Of a DNA stretch of 64,000 nt, positions 25,367-34,111 are shown piece by piece. The stretch is taken from the NCBI RefSeq assembly GCF_900010755.1, contig NZ_CZJT01000079.1, positions 124,001-188,000 of the forward strand, given 5' to 3'. The notes beneath the pieces are model-generated. The model saw only the letters and a list, made by a program, of their open reading frames with translations, searched no databases and was not told the origin of the DNA. A program made the translations under genes and the position numbers. Source of the stretch: Paeniglutamicibacter antarcticus. Its GTDB lineage: Bacteria; Actinomycetota; Actinomycetes; Actinomycetales; Micrococcaceae. How positions within the stretch are numbered: the first letter of the stretch is position 1; every line of letters begins with the position of its first letter.

Positions 25367-26977
25367 TCACATCCTGAAGAGGCCGAAGGAGGTATCGGGC
25401 AGCGGCTGGGTGGCGCACACATCAAGTGCCATGCCCAGTACCCGCCGGGTGTCCAGCGGGTCAATGACCCCGTCGTCCCAGAGCCTGGCGGTTGAATAGT
25501 AGGGGTTTCCCTGGTCCTCGTATTGCTGCTTCAGCGGTGCCTTGAAGGCCGTTTCCTCCTCGGCGCTCCAGGAACCCCCGGCGGCCTCGATTCCATCGCG
25601 TTTCACGGTCGCCAACACCGAGGATGCCTGGGCCCCGCCCATCACCGAGATGCGCGCAGCCGGCCACATCCACAGGAAGCGCGGCGAGTACGCGCGTCCG
25701 CACATCGAATAGTTGCCGGCCCCGAAGGACCCGCCGATGATGACCGTGAGTTTGGGGACGCGGGCCGTGGCCACCGCGGTGACCATCTTGGCGCCGTGCT
25801 TGGCGATGCCGCCGGCCTCGTAATCGCGGCCCACCATGAACCCCGAGAGGTTTTGCAGGAAGAGCAGCGGGATGCCGCGTTGGTCGCAGAGTTCTATGAA
25901 GTGCGCGCCCTTGAGCGCGGATTCGGAGAACAGCACCCCGTTGTTGGCGACGATGCCCACGTGGTGTCCGTGGATGCGGGCGAACCCGGTGACCAACGTG
26001 GTGCCGTAGTTGGCCTTGAATTCGTGGAATTCGCTGCCGTCCACGATGCGCGCGATGACCTCGCGGACGTCGTAGGCCGCGTTCACGTCGGTGGGGACGG
26101 CGCCGTAGATCTCGGCGGGGTCCTGCATGGGTGCGGCAACCTCGGGGATCACGTCCCAGACGGGTTCCGGGGTGGGTGGCAGGGTGTCGATGATGTCCCG
26201 GAGGATGCGGATTGCGTGCTCGTCGTTTTCGGCCAGGTGGTCGACGACGCCCGAGACGCTTGCGTGCAGCTCTCCACCGCCGAGTTCCTCGGCCGTGACG
26301 ATTTCCCCGATGGCGGCCTTCACCAGTGGAGGGCCGCCCAGGAAGATGGTGCCCTGGTTCCGGACAATCACCGTTTCATCGCTCATGGCCGGGACGTAGG
26401 CGCCGCCGGCCGTGCAGGAGCCGAGTACGGCGGCGATCTGCGGGATCTTTCGCGCGGACAGATTTGCCTGGTTGTAGAAGATCCGCCCGAAGTGCTCACG
26501 GTCCGGGAAAACCTCGTCCTGCATGGGCAAAAATGCCCCGCCCGAGTCGACCAGGTACACGCAGGGCAAGCCGTTTTCCAACGCGATTTCCTGGGCGCGC
26601 AGGTGCTTTTTCACCGTCATGGGGAAATATGTCCCGCCCTTGACCGTGGGATCGTTGCACACCACCATCACGTAGCGGCCGTGGACCATGCCGATCCCGG
26701 TGATCATCCCGGCCCCGGGGCAATCGCCTCCGTACATGTCTTCCGCCGCCAGTGGCGCAACTTCGAGGAACGGCGAGCCCTCATCCAGCAGCGCATCGAC
26801 GCGGTCGCGGGGCAACAACTTGCCGCGGTCCACGTGGCGTTGCCTCGACTTTTCGGAACCTCCCTTGGCCGCCTTGGCCAGCCTTCGCCGTAGGTCCAAG
26901 ACCAACGACTGCTGCTCCGAGGAGTTCTTGAGAAAGCCCGGGTCCGCGGTATCGATGCTGCTTCTCAGTCGTTGCAC
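25367..26977 (-). CDS. Methylcrotonyl-CoA-type carboxylase beta (carboxyltransferase) subunit
   Basis: A 536-aa crotonase-fold carboxyltransferase. [36 protein letters not shown], the oxyanion loop [20 protein letters not shown] and the ending typical of MCC beta are all present, which separates it from propionyl- or acetyl-CoA carboxylases. It transfers CO2 from biotin to 3-methylcrotonyl-CoA (leucine catabolism) or possibly geranyl-CoA. GTG at 26977 lies within the end of the TetR gene with AGAGG upstream, so regulator and enzyme are translationally coupled. Confidence 0.9.
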   Translation of the reverse strand: MQRLRSSIDTADPGFLKNSSEQQSLVLDLRRRLAKAAKGGSEKSRQRHVDRGKLLPRDRVDALLDEGSPFLEVAPLAAEDMYGGDCPGAGMITGIGMVHGRYVMVVCNDPTVKGGTYFPMTVKKHLRAQEIALENGLPCVYLVDSGGAFLPMQDEVFPDREHFGRIFYNQANLSARKIPQIAAVLGSCTAGGAYVPAMSDETVIVRNQGTIFLGGPPLVKAAIGEIVTAEELGGGELHASVSGVVDHLAENDEHAIRILRDIIDTLPPTPEPVWDVIPEVAAPMQDPAEIYGAVPTDVNAAYDVREVIARIVDGSEFHEFKANYGTTLVTGFARIHGHHVGIVANNGVLFSESALKGAHFIELCDQRGIPLLFLQNLSGFMVGRDYEAGGIAKHGAKMVTAVATARVPKLTVIIGGSFGAGNYSMCGRAYSPRFLWMWPAARISVMGGAQASSVLATVKRDGIEAAGGSWSAEEETAFKAPLKQQYEDQGNPYYSTARLWDDGVIDPLDTRRVLGMALDVCATQPLPDTSFGLFRM

Positions 26978-27660
26978 ATTTCCTCTTTTCTGTCGGGTGT
27001 TCGGGACGAATAGGCGTGAACTCCCGTGGAGTGGGGCGCCGGTTCACTGCCCAACACCGCAGGTTTCCCGATGTAGTCGACGCCGTCGAGCAGCGTGTGG
27101 TCGGCAGACAAGATCTTGCAGGCCATGTTGACGAAGTAGCCCTGGACTTCGGCCAGTGTGAGGCGGCCGTCGGCCCGGAACCAATGGGCAACACCGGTTC
27201 CCATTTCCATGAGTGCAAGCCGGGCCATGGTGGCATCGTCAGTGGCAAAATCGCCAACACGCAGCCCGCGCTCGACAACTAGCGAGAAAAGTGCCTCATA
27301 TTCGTCGCGCAAACGCTGCATGGCGCGCCGATTTTCGGTTCCCAGGGCGCGCATTTCATGCTCGGCCACCCGTGAAGTGAGCGGGTTGGTGGCGGTGAAT
27401 CCGACATGCGAGGCAACGATGGCCCCGAGTTGGATCGTCGGTTCGGCGCTCCGCCGCACGGCAGCGGAACCGGAGTCGATCATGGCTTCCAGGCAGGAGC
27501 GCATGATGCGGACCAGAAGATCTTCCTTGCTGCCGGTGTAGTGGTAAAGCGTGGCGGAATTGATGCCGGCCGCAGCGCCAAGTTCGCGGATTCCCGTGGC
27601 AGCGAATCCGCGCGCCGCAAAACACTCGACGGCTGCTTGCTGAACCCTGCCAAGATCCAC
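26965..27660 (-). CDS. TetR family regulator of the acyl-CoA carboxylase operon
   Basis: A 231-aa TetR protein. The N-terminal helix-turn-helix ([32 protein letters not shown]) is followed by a variable ligand domain. GTG at 27660 has AGGAG 8 nt upstream. It is the first gene of its operon and overlaps the carboxyltransferase gene. Two 14-bp palindromes within 110 bp upstream are obvious autoregulatory operators. In this context an acyl-CoA of leucine or terpenoid breakdown is a likely inducer (inference from neighbours). Confidence 0.87.
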   Translation of the reverse strand: MDLGRVQQAAVECFAARGFAATGIRELGAAAGINSATLYHYTGSKEDLLVRIMRSCLEAMIDSGSAAVRRSAEPTIQLGAIVASHVGFTATNPLTSRVAEHEMRALGTENRRAMQRLRDEYEALFSLVVERGLRVGDFATDDATMARLALMEMGTGVAHWFRADGRLTLAEVQGYFVNMACKILSADHTLLDGVDYIGKPAVLGSEPAPHSTGVHAYSSRTPDRKEEMCND

Positions 27661-27694
27661 CGCGTGCTCCTCAGGGACGGATACATGAGATTCC

Positions 27695-27762
27695 CAATCG
27701 GACGATTGAGTGCCTCTTATCAGCCAACACTGTATTGCGCATCACTGTCAATCGTTTGATTG
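27695..27762 (-). promoter_or_regulatory. Twin TetR operators before the carboxylase operon
   Basis: CAATCGGACGATTG (27695-27708) is a perfect 14-bp palindrome, and CAATCGTTTGATTG (27749-27762) repeats it with one arm mismatch. Their centres are 54 bp apart, about five helical turns, in the promoter region of the TetR-led operon. The rest of the 340-bp gap to 28001 holds no convincing gene. Confidence 0.7.
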
Positions 27763-28001
27763 GGTCGAGTTTGGCTGCATTAATTTCGGCGTTGCTCCGA
27801 GTGATGGCGGTGAGGAGCCCTGGGGCGGGCTTAGGATCAGGTTCGCATGCGGGCTTTGAAGACTCGCTTAGCTCATCAGTCTTTGTTTCAGTTTCCGGCA
27901 TTGACGATGGTTGGTCGTCAGCGCAGACACCTTCCGGATTCGGCGGTAACGGATTTTAACGCTCACCACCCCTAGTCGTCTAGTTCTTCTGGCGTTGCGG
28001 C

Positions 28002-28556
28002 TTAATGATCAGTCCTTGACTCGTCCTGCTCGTCGTCGTCTTCGCCATGAACGGGAGTAGCGGTCCTAATCTGTGAAGCATCTTGTTTGAGAAGCTCTAT
28101 TCCGCGTTCGTCAGCAAGAACAGGGCAGTGCGTGCTTTTGATAGCCATAGATAGTCCAAGTTCGACGACTTCGTGTTTGCAACTGTGCCAGCGTTCAGAC
28201 CATACATTCTCAAATTCGACACAGATGCCAGCCAACTCGCCATTCCTTTCGGCCCGTCCTATATCCTCAAAGACCCTCCGTGCTTGTAGTCCTGTACTTG
28301 GAAACAATAGATGGTGCCGCTTGCTGGGAAAGCCTTTGCTCTCGGATCGGTTCCATGTGCTTTCGGCAAAATCCTCAACCAACGGCATTATGACTCTCAG
28401 GTTCCGAACTGGCATCGCAGAATCGTTGCGGATTTCGTACTGTACAGAGACAGGGTGCAGGTCGCCCTGGAAGTAGCACCCAGGGCCAAAGTCGAAAGAT
28501 CCTTGGCAGCGAGTTCGATACCCAGTAACGGGATCGGGATCTCCAGCGTCCACCAT
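28002..28556 (-). CDS. Hypothetical protein; probable second half of a TGA-interrupted gene
   Basis: A 184-aa soluble protein of unknown function. The segment SVQYEIRNDSAMPVRNLRVI looks like the beta-sandwich region found after two transmembrane helices in many actinobacterial hypothetical proteins. It lies in the same frame as the upstream gene (28566-28937), separated only by TGA at 28566-28568 and three codons. The ATG at 28556 has AGAAGGG close by, so independent translation is possible. Base composition is poorer in G+C than in the flanking catabolic genes, consistent with acquired DNA. Confidence 0.5.
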   Translation of the reverse strand: MVDAGDPDPVTGYRTRCQGSFDFGPGCYFQGDLHPVSVQYEIRNDSAMPVRNLRVIMPLVEDFAESTWNRSESKGFPSKRHHLLFPSTGLQARRVFEDIGRAERNGELAGICVEFENVWSERWHSCKHEVVELGLSMAIKSTHCPVLADERGIELLKQDASQIRTATPVHGEDDDEQDESRTDH

Positions 28557-28565
28557 TTGCCCTTC

Positions 28566-28937
28566 TCACCCGAACGATTCTGCCTTTACGGAGACCATTC
28601 TTGCCGCCGATAATTTTTCCAATCGATCACGTTCTCGCTTGTCTATCTGGGCTCTGCGGTAGGTTGCCCAGGCAACGATCACAGCCAGAACAGTTGCCGT
28701 TCCAGCTAACAAGCTTCCAACAGCGCCGACCCATTCTGCAGTCGGCTTGCCAAAACCTATCCATCCAATGCATGCAGCCAAAGCTGCGATAAGCATCAAG
28801 ATTCCGAAGAGCAACGACATGGGACCATACTCTTCCCAGTGCGAAAGCCTTCTAGGAACGATAGTCTTACGGTCGTTGGCTTCCATGCGTTCGATCGAGT
28901 TCGGCTTGTCCGCAGATTCTGTTGTTGTCTTGGGCAT
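28566..28937 (-). CDS. Small two-TM membrane protein, first half of a TGA-split gene
   Basis: A 123-aa protein: a charged N-terminus, two hydrophobic segments (PMSLLFGILMLIAALAACIG and WVGAVGSLLAGTATVLAVIV) and a coiled helix (AQIDKRERDRLEKLSAARMV) before TGA at 28566-28568. Without that stop the frame would continue through 28002, giving a single protein of about 311 aa with two membrane helices plus a soluble domain, a common actinobacterial arrangement. AGGAT precedes the ATG at 28937. Function unknown. Confidence 0.55.
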   Translation of the reverse strand: MPKTTTESADKPNSIERMEANDRKTIVPRRLSHWEEYGPMSLLFGILMLIAALAACIGWIGFGKPTAEWVGAVGSLLAGTATVLAVIVAWATYRRAQIDKRERDRLEKLSAARMVSVKAESFG

Positions 28938-29067
28938 TTAGAAATCCTACTAACTCCCGATTTCAACTTCGAACAACGAGCGGCACTCCGTCAAACCATG
29001 GCCAACGCGCGACCGCTCCTGGATGGTATGCCTCACGGCGCTAGCCGATTTGGTTCGAGCACAAAGA

Positions 29068-30108
29068 CTATTTCGTATTGTCCGGGAGCGCGTCGAGGGC
29101 CGCGGTGAGCTGCTTCTCTGCCGGCACCAGCGCGCGATCGGCGCTGGTGAGCTGGTCGTAGGTGTAGGCGGCCACGGCCATCGGCGAGGTGGAACGACCG
29201 AGTGCGTAGCGGACCGTGTGGTCGTTCTTGCTTCCGCAGATGAGGATTCCCACGGTGGGCGCGTGGGCTTCGCGGCGGAGTTTGTCATCAACCAGCGCGA
29301 CGTAGAAGTTCAGCTTCCCCGCGAACTCGGGCTGGAATTTCCCGGTCTTCAGCTCGATGACGAAATAGCGCAGCTGCTCAACATGGAAGAACAACAGATC
29401 GATATAGAAATCGTCCCCGTCCACTTCCATGTGGACCTGTCGGCCGACGAATGCGAATCCGGGACCCATTTCTCGGAGGGTTTCCACAATCCGATCCATG
29501 AGTGCCTGCTCGAGGTCCCGTTCGGCCACCTCGCCGGAGAGACCCAAGAACTCAAAGGCGTAGGGGTCCTTGGCGACTTGCTGCGCCAATTCCGAATCCG
29601 CGGCCGCCAGCTGCTGGGTGAAATTCGATGGCGCGGACGCTGTACGCTGCATGGATCGGTTCATCATCATGTTCAGTAGTACGTTGCGGGACCAACCGTA
29701 TTCCACCGCAGCGGCCGCGTACCAATCGCGTTCCTGGGGCGTCTGGGCCTTGTCGATGATGGTGCGAATATACCCCCAAGGCAATTGCGCCACAACCTGT
29801 GGCACATTTGCCTCAGGTCCCCACTCGTTGGCCATAGTGCGCATATATTGCAGATTTCGTTGGGAAAACCCCAATATGTGAGGGAACTCCGCGCGCAGGT
29901 CCTCGGCCAGTCGGCGTATGACGCCAACGCCCCAGCCATGGCGGTCCTGCCGTATGAGGATCTGCTGGCCAATGCCCCAGTACAGGGTGATCAGTTCCGT
30001 GTTGACCCGGCGCTGGGCAGTAAGTCGTGCCTGGCGTACTTGGTCTTTCAATGAGGCCAAGACGTCGGCGTAATCGTCGGGAAGCGGAAGGGTCTCGGCG
30101 GCACTCAT
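29068..30108 (-). CDS. DUF1016 / YhcG-type PD-(D/E)XK nuclease family protein
   Basis: A 346-aa protein. The N-terminal DUF1016 helical domain (RRVNTELITLYWGIGQQIL, RRLAEDLRAEFPHILGFSQR) precedes a C-terminal PDDEXK nuclease core with DFYIDLLFFH and YFVIELKTGKF (the D...ExK pattern). The family occurs in bacterial accessory islands, often near restriction or toxin genes, but here no methylase or specificity gene adjoins it. It probably acts on DNA. The gene sits in an AT-richer islet between two catabolic operons. Confidence 0.82.
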   Translation of the reverse strand: MSAAETLPLPDDYADVLASLKDQVRQARLTAQRRVNTELITLYWGIGQQILIRQDRHGWGVGVIRRLAEDLRAEFPHILGFSQRNLQYMRTMANEWGPEANVPQVVAQLPWGYIRTIIDKAQTPQERDWYAAAAVEYGWSRNVLLNMMMNRSMQRTASAPSNFTQQLAAADSELAQQVAKDPYAFEFLGLSGEVAERDLEQALMDRIVETLREMGPGFAFVGRQVHMEVDGDDFYIDLLFFHVEQLRYFVIELKTGKFQPEFAGKLNFYVALVDDKLRREAHAPTVGILICGSKNDHTVRYALGRSTSPMAVAAYTYDQLTSADRALVPAEKQLTAALDALPDNTK

Positions 30109-30163
30109 TCATCAAGGGTATCCAAGACCGAGCTCCTTGAGTGGCCAGCTCGCTAAAAGGAAA

Positions 30164-30207
30164 CGCTCGTTGTGAAACTCCAAGATTTCGGCGTGTCACA
30201 ACGAGCG
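30164..30207. repeat. 12-bp perfect inverted repeat in the spacer upstream of the DUF1016 gene
   Basis: CGCTCGTTGTGA (30164-30175) and TCACAACGAGCG (30196-30207) are exact inverse copies 20 bp apart. GTGGCCAGCT is also present as a direct repeat on either side (near 30141 and 30223). The 257-bp gap 30109-30365 holds no gene. The structure may be the edge of the inserted islet or a promoter element of the nuclease gene. Confidence 0.5.
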
Positions 30208-30365
30208 ATGGTGGCTGCCATGGGTGGCCAGCTAGGTGCTATTTCCTACCGGCATCCATTGTCCGTTTTTGTACCTGTCTTTGTACTAATCTCTTTTGAC
30301 TGTGCGCTTGTCCCTTGATTAGGTACTTGTTGCCAGAGCTCGAATGCCTGGGGAATGCTCCGGAG

Positions 30366-31535
30366 TCAGCAGGAGCGAAGCACCACGGCACTACCCTGTC
30401 CGCCACCGCCGCAGATACCGGCCGCGCCCACGGAGCCCGTTCCGAGTTCGGCGAGCTGGCGGGCCAACGTGCCGATGATCCGGGCGCCGGAGGCGCCGAT
30501 CGGGTGGCCCAGGGCGATGGCACCGCCCTTGGTGTTGACGATTTTTCCGTCGATGCCCAGCTTGGCCGTCGAGGCCAGGCCGACGGCGGCGAATGCCTCG
30601 TTGATTTCCACGGCCAGCAGGTCGGACGTGGAAATCCCGGTTCCCTCCAGGGCGGCCAGGATGGCGTTGGCCGGTTGCTCGTGCAGCAGCAGGTCGGGCC
30701 CGGCCACGAACGCGTGGGCCACAATCTCCGCCAGCGGGTTGATCCCCAGGCGTTCGGCCGCGGCCTGGCTCACCAGCACCACGGCGGCCGCGCCGTCGGT
30801 GATCTGCGAGGCGTTCCCGGCGGTGATGGTGCCGTCCTTGCTGAACGCGGGGCGCAGCTTGCCCAGCGACTCGGCGGTGGTCTCCGCGCGGATCCCGTCA
30901 TCGGCCGACACCACGGTGTCCCCGCGGCGGGAGGTGATGGTGAACGGTGCAATCTCCCCGGCATGGAATTGGGCGGCGGCCGCGGCGAGCCGGTGCGAGC
31001 GTGCCGAGAACTCATCCTGTTCCGCCCGCCCGATGCCCATGGCGGTGTTGCCGTCCTCCGTGGAGGATCCCATCGAACGGACCTCGAAGGCGTCGGTGAG
31101 CCCGTCGAATTCTAGGGTGTCGAGCATTTCAATGGCGCCGTACTTGGTTCCGGCCCGGGCCCGCTGCACGTGGGGTGCCAGCGACATGGATTCCTGGCCG
31201 ATGGCCACCACAATGTCCGCCTCGCCGCCGTTGATCATCCGGGTTCCGGCAACCACTGCCTCGGTGCCCGAGAGGCACACGGCGTTCAGCGTCAGCGCCG
31301 GGACGTTCAGGCCGATGCCGGCGCCGACCGCCGACTGGCGGGCCGGGTTTTGGCCCGCCCCGGCCTGCAGCACCTGTCCGGCAAAGACGCGCTGCACCGC
31401 TTCGGCGCCGATACCAGCGCGTTCAAGGGCCGCGGCCGCGGCGTGGGCGCCCAGCGCCGTTCCGGGCACGGAACCCAGGGCTCCGTTGAATCGTGCGAAC
31501 GGGGTCCGGGCGTACCCGGCGATCAATGCCTTCAT
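30366..31535 (-). CDS. Acetyl-CoA acetyltransferase family thiolase
   Basis: A 389-aa thiolase. The acylated Cys lies in NAVCLSG (about residue 87), the His in [20 protein letters not shown] and the second Cys in ICGGGGQGS; all three catalytic segments are intact. It cleaves acetoacetyl-CoA (or 3-oxoadipyl-CoA) with CoA. It is the last gene after a CoA-transferase pair: its start overlaps the beta-subunit stop by four bases. Together they convert a 3-oxoacid to acetyl-CoA units, the classical acetoacetate or beta-ketoadipate endgame. Confidence 0.92.
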   Translation of the reverse strand: MKALIAGYARTPFARFNGALGSVPGTALGAHAAAAALERAGIGAEAVQRVFAGQVLQAGAGQNPARQSAVGAGIGLNVPALTLNAVCLSGTEAVVAGTRMINGGEADIVVAIGQESMSLAPHVQRARAGTKYGAIEMLDTLEFDGLTDAFEVRSMGSSTEDGNTAMGIGRAEQDEFSARSHRLAAAAAQFHAGEIAPFTITSRRGDTVVSADDGIRAETTAESLGKLRPAFSKDGTITAGNASQITDGAAAVVLVSQAAAERLGINPLAEIVAHAFVAGPDLLLHEQPANAILAALEGTGISTSDLLAVEINEAFAAVGLASTAKLGIDGKIVNTKGGAIALGHPIGASGARIIGTLARQLAELGTGSVGAAGICGGGGQGSAVVLRSC

Positions 31536-32179
31536 GCTGCTTCTTCCTCAAGGTCAATGGTGAATGCGGCGCCGGTGGATTCGTGCAGGGACTCGATGCT
31601 GATTCCCGGTGCCACGGCGCGCAGCACCAGGGCGGAATCAACCACGTCGAACACCGCGCGGTCGGTGATGATCCTGTCCACCACGCCCACGCCGGTCAGC
31701 GGCAGGTCGCAGCGTTCGACGATCTTCGCGGTGCCGTCCTTGGCCACGTGGTCGGTGATGACGATGACGCGCGGGGTGCCGGCGACCAGATCCATGGCAC
31801 CGCCCATGCCCTTGACGAGCTTGCCGGGGATGGTCCAGTTTGCCAGGTCGCCGTTGGCGGCAACCTGCAGGGCGCCGAGGATCGCGGTGGCCACGTGTCC
31901 GCCGCGGATCATGACGAAGGAGGTGGCGGAGTCGAAGTAGCTGCCGCCGGGCAGCAGGGTGACGGTCTGCTTGCCCGCGTTGATCAAATCCGCGTCCTCC
32001 TCACCCTCGAAGGGGAAGGGGCCCATGCCCAGCAGCCCGTTTTCGCTCTGCAGGGTGACGCGCACGCCCACGGGCAGGTTGTTGGCCACCAGCGTAGGGA
32101 TGCCGATGCCCAGGTTCACGTATTGGCCGTCGGTGAGTTCACTGGCGGCAATGGCCGCCATTTCATCGCGTGTCCACAT
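31532..32179 (-). CDS. 3-oxoacid CoA-transferase, beta subunit (copy 2)
   Basis: A 215-aa beta subunit with [18 protein letters not shown] and the catalytic Glu in [12 protein letters not shown]. It resembles copy 1 (20076-20738) along most of its length and diverges chiefly at the C-terminus. It overlaps the thiolase gene by four bases and follows the alpha gene by six. The IclR-regulated arrangement with a thiolase recalls pcaIJF, but acetoacetate use fits equally well. Confidence 0.9.
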   Translation of the reverse strand: MWTRDEMAAIAASELTDGQYVNLGIGIPTLVANNLPVGVRVTLQSENGLLGMGPFPFEGEEDADLINAGKQTVTLLPGGSYFDSATSFVMIRGGHVATAILGALQVAANGDLANWTIPGKLVKGMGGAMDLVAGTPRVIVITDHVAKDGTAKIVERCDLPLTGVGVVDRIITDRAVFDVVDSALVLRAVAPGISIESLHESTGAAFTIDLEEEAA

Positions 32180-32184
32180 GCTGC

Positions 32185-32889
32185 TTATGCCTCCTGGCGG
32201 ACGCGCACGGTCCGCTGTTCGATGTCCTTGATGCCGCTTGCTGCTACAACGTGTTGTACAAAGATGCCCGGGGTGTCCACGAGGGACGGGTCAAGGTAGT
32301 CGTCGTGGATGACCTCCGCCTCGACGAAGGTCACCAGCCCCGCGGCGGCGACCAGCGGGTTGAAGTTCCGTGCTGTCATCCGGTAGCGCAGGTTCCCTTC
32401 CGGGTCCGCTTGGTGGGCACGGACCAGGGAGATGTCGGCGACGATGCCGCGCTCCAGGATGGCGGTCCGGCCGTTGAATTCCATGGTTTCCTTGCCCTCG
32501 GCCACGGGAGTGCCCACGCCGGTGGGGGTGTAGAAGGCTGGGATGCCGGCCCCGCCCGCGCGCAACCGTTCGGCCAGGGTTCCCTGGGGGACGAATTCGA
32601 CCTCGAGCTCGCCGTTGAGGAACTGCTGGGCGAAGAGCTTGTTCTCGCCCACATAGGAGGCCAGGACCTTGGAGACCTGCTTGTTTTCCAGCAGCAGGCC
32701 CAGGCCCTTGCCGTCCACGCCCATGTTGTTCGAGACGATGGTCAGCCCGGTGGCGCCCGAGTCGCGCAGCGCAGTGATCAACCGGGTCGGGATTCCGCTG
32801 AGTCCGAAGCCTCCCACCGCGATGGTCATCCCGTCGCGCACCTGGGCGGCCAGCGCCGCTGCGGCGTCTTCCACGACTTTCGTTGCCAT
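32185..32889 (-). CDS. 3-oxoacid CoA-transferase, alpha subunit (copy 2)
   Basis: A 234-aa alpha subunit with [22 protein letters not shown] and [19 protein letters not shown] at 32889 has GGGAGA upstream, so the much longer upstream reading frame is not used. First gene of the CoA-transferase/thiolase operon. Its promoter region is shared with the divergent IclR gene and carries an IclR-type operator 17 bp upstream of the start codon. Confidence 0.9.
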   Translation of the reverse strand: MATKVVEDAAAALAAQVRDGMTIAVGGFGLSGIPTRLITALRDSGATGLTIVSNNMGVDGKGLGLLLENKQVSKVLASYVGENKLFAQQFLNGELEVEFVPQGTLAERLRAGGAGIPAFYTPTGVGTPVAEGKETMEFNGRTAILERGIVADISLVRAHQADPEGNLRYRMTARNFNPLVAAAGLVTFVEAEVIHDDYLDPSLVDTPGIFVQHVVAASGIKDIEQRTVRVRQEA

Positions 32890-32905
32890 AATTCTCCCTA
32901 ATTCG

Positions 32906-33039
32906 TCCACAATGTGGATCGTGTGATGTCCTGCACTCGACGCTACAGATTTGCCATGTTGTCGGTCAATGAATCCGTGAGATTGGGTGTTAAATGTTCG
33001 GCTTGTGGTGCGATCCCTGATTTTCGACCATAATGTGGA
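32906..33039. promoter_or_regulatory. Pair of IclR-type operators in the divergent promoter region
   Basis: TCCACAATGTGGA (32906-32918) is a perfect 6+1+6 palindrome just upstream of the CoA-transferase operon. A close relative, GACCATAATGTGGA (33026-33039), abuts the IclR start codon. Twelve of 15 positions agree when aligned. One site would control the operon and the other autoregulate iclR. Confidence 0.6.
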
Positions 33040-33040
33040 C

Positions 33041-33829
33041 ATGAGTACTTCGTTCCCGGGAGCCCAGATGGTGGGCAGAATGGCCGCCGTGCTGCGCGCC
33101 GTAAGCTCCGCGATGCCACGGGGCATCACCACGGCCGAGGTGGCCCGAAGCACCGGGTTGGCGCGGCCCACCGCACACCGGCTGCTGGGGGCCATGGCGG
33201 CCGAGGGATTTTGCGACCACGACCACCGGGAGGGCTTGTGGTTGCTGGGCCCGGAAATGTACCTGATGGGCACCGTGGCCGCCGAGCGATACGACATCAC
33301 CGAGATCGCGCGCGACCATGTGGCGGCCCTGGCCGATGCCACGGGCGAAAGCGCGTTCCTCTCGGTGCGGCGGGGCGAGGAAACCGTGTGCCTGTTGCGG
33401 GCCGACGGTGCGTTCCCTATCCGTTCCTTCGTTCTCTACGAGGGCAAGCGGTTCCCGCTCGGCGTCGCCTCCGCGGGACTGGCCATCTTGTCCTTCCTTC
33501 CGGAAGCCGCGACCGAGCGCTACCTGGAAAGCCACGACCTTGAACCTACGCATGGCAGCGAGCACGGCCGGGAGGCGTTGCGCACGAGCATTGCCGAAAC
33601 CAGGGAGCGCGGCTGGGCCGAGAACCCCGGCCTGATCGTGGAGGGCAGCTGGGGAATGGGCGCCGCGGTCTTCGATGCAGCAGGACAACCAGCCTGGGCG
33701 TTGAGCTTGACGGGGATCGAATCCCGGTTTTCGACCGAGCGGCGCCCCGAGCTGGGACGCCTGCTGATGCACCACGCCCACGAGCTGTCCAAGAAGCTGC
33801 GCGGCGAACGGGTGTTGCCCACCCCCTGA
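33041..33829 (+). CDS. IclR family transcriptional regulator
   Basis: A 262-aa IclR protein. The N-terminal winged helix contains GITTAEVARSTGLARPTAHR. The C-terminal effector domain includes GESAFLSVRRGEETVCLL and the GWAENPGLIVEGSWGMGAAV segment typical of the family. ATG at 33041 directly follows an operator-like repeat with no ribosome site, suggesting a leaderless or very short leader transcript. It is divergent from, and probably controls, the CoA-transferase/thiolase operon in response to an organic acid. Confidence 0.88.
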   Translation: MSTSFPGAQMVGRMAAVLRAVSSAMPRGITTAEVARSTGLARPTAHRLLGAMAAEGFCDHDHREGLWLLGPEMYLMGTVAAERYDITEIARDHVAALADATGESAFLSVRRGEETVCLLRADGAFPIRSFVLYEGKRFPLGVASAGLAILSFLPEAATERYLESHDLEPTHGSEHGREALRTSIAETRERGWAENPGLIVEGSWGMGAAVFDAAGQPAWALSLTGIESRFSTERRPELGRLLMHHAHELSKKLRGERVLPTP

Positions 33830-34037
33830 CCTTGACTGGTTACCGGTGGCTTGCTGCGTCCAGTATCAATTGGCCCTTCTAAGGTGAGATACAGATGCTT
33901 GTCTGGATTCGGCCGCTTTGAAATTCGATGACTCTAGAATCACTAGGTTGTGTTCCTCCTCGCTCCGGTTTGCAAAGTCAACGGCGATAAAGGCTCCAAA
34001 ATGGAAACGGAAACTGAGCACATGTTAGAATAAGAGC

Positions 34038-34093
34038 AATCATGTTGGCCCTGGTCCCGGAGTTTTGACTCCGGCACCAGGGTCGATCTTTTT
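34038..34093 (+). ncRNA. Short hairpin RNA gene upstream of abi gene (AbiF-RNA-like)
   Basis: A -10-like TAGAAT (34026-34031) precedes a 17-pair stem, GGCCCTGGTCCCGGAGT (34047-34063) against 34068-34084, with one C-C mismatch and a TTTG loop. Five T follow (34089-34093). This is a small transcript ending in its own terminator, only 18 bp before the abi start codon and 1 bp before its GGAGGG. Abi_2/AbiF proteins are known to be accompanied by a structured RNA in this position. Transcription start and exact RNA identity are inferred. Confidence 0.5.
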
Positions 34094-34111
34094 CGGAGGG
34101 TTCCTTAACCG

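Noticed and set aside
23342-25495. Very long open frame (over 700 codons) on the plus strand opposite the carboxylase alpha gene
   Set aside because: It is the antisense shadow of a well-supported biotin carboxylase gene; the peptide is His/Gly/Val/Asp-rich without domains, as expected for antisense frames in GC-rich DNA.
27671-27901. 76-codon minus-strand frame upstream of the TetR gene
   Set aside because: It covers both TetR operators and the promoter and has no recognisable features; more likely regulatory DNA.
20076-32889. Composite transposon bounded by the duplicated CoA-transferase genes
   Set aside because: No insertion sequences or terminal repeats were found at the ends and the flanking genes form normal operons; gene duplication is simpler.
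34047-34093. Hairpin as the terminator of the iclR gene
   Set aside because: It lies more than 200 bp after the iclR stop with its own -10-like box and directly before the abi ribosome site, so a dedicated small RNA fits better, though a terminator role cannot be excluded.
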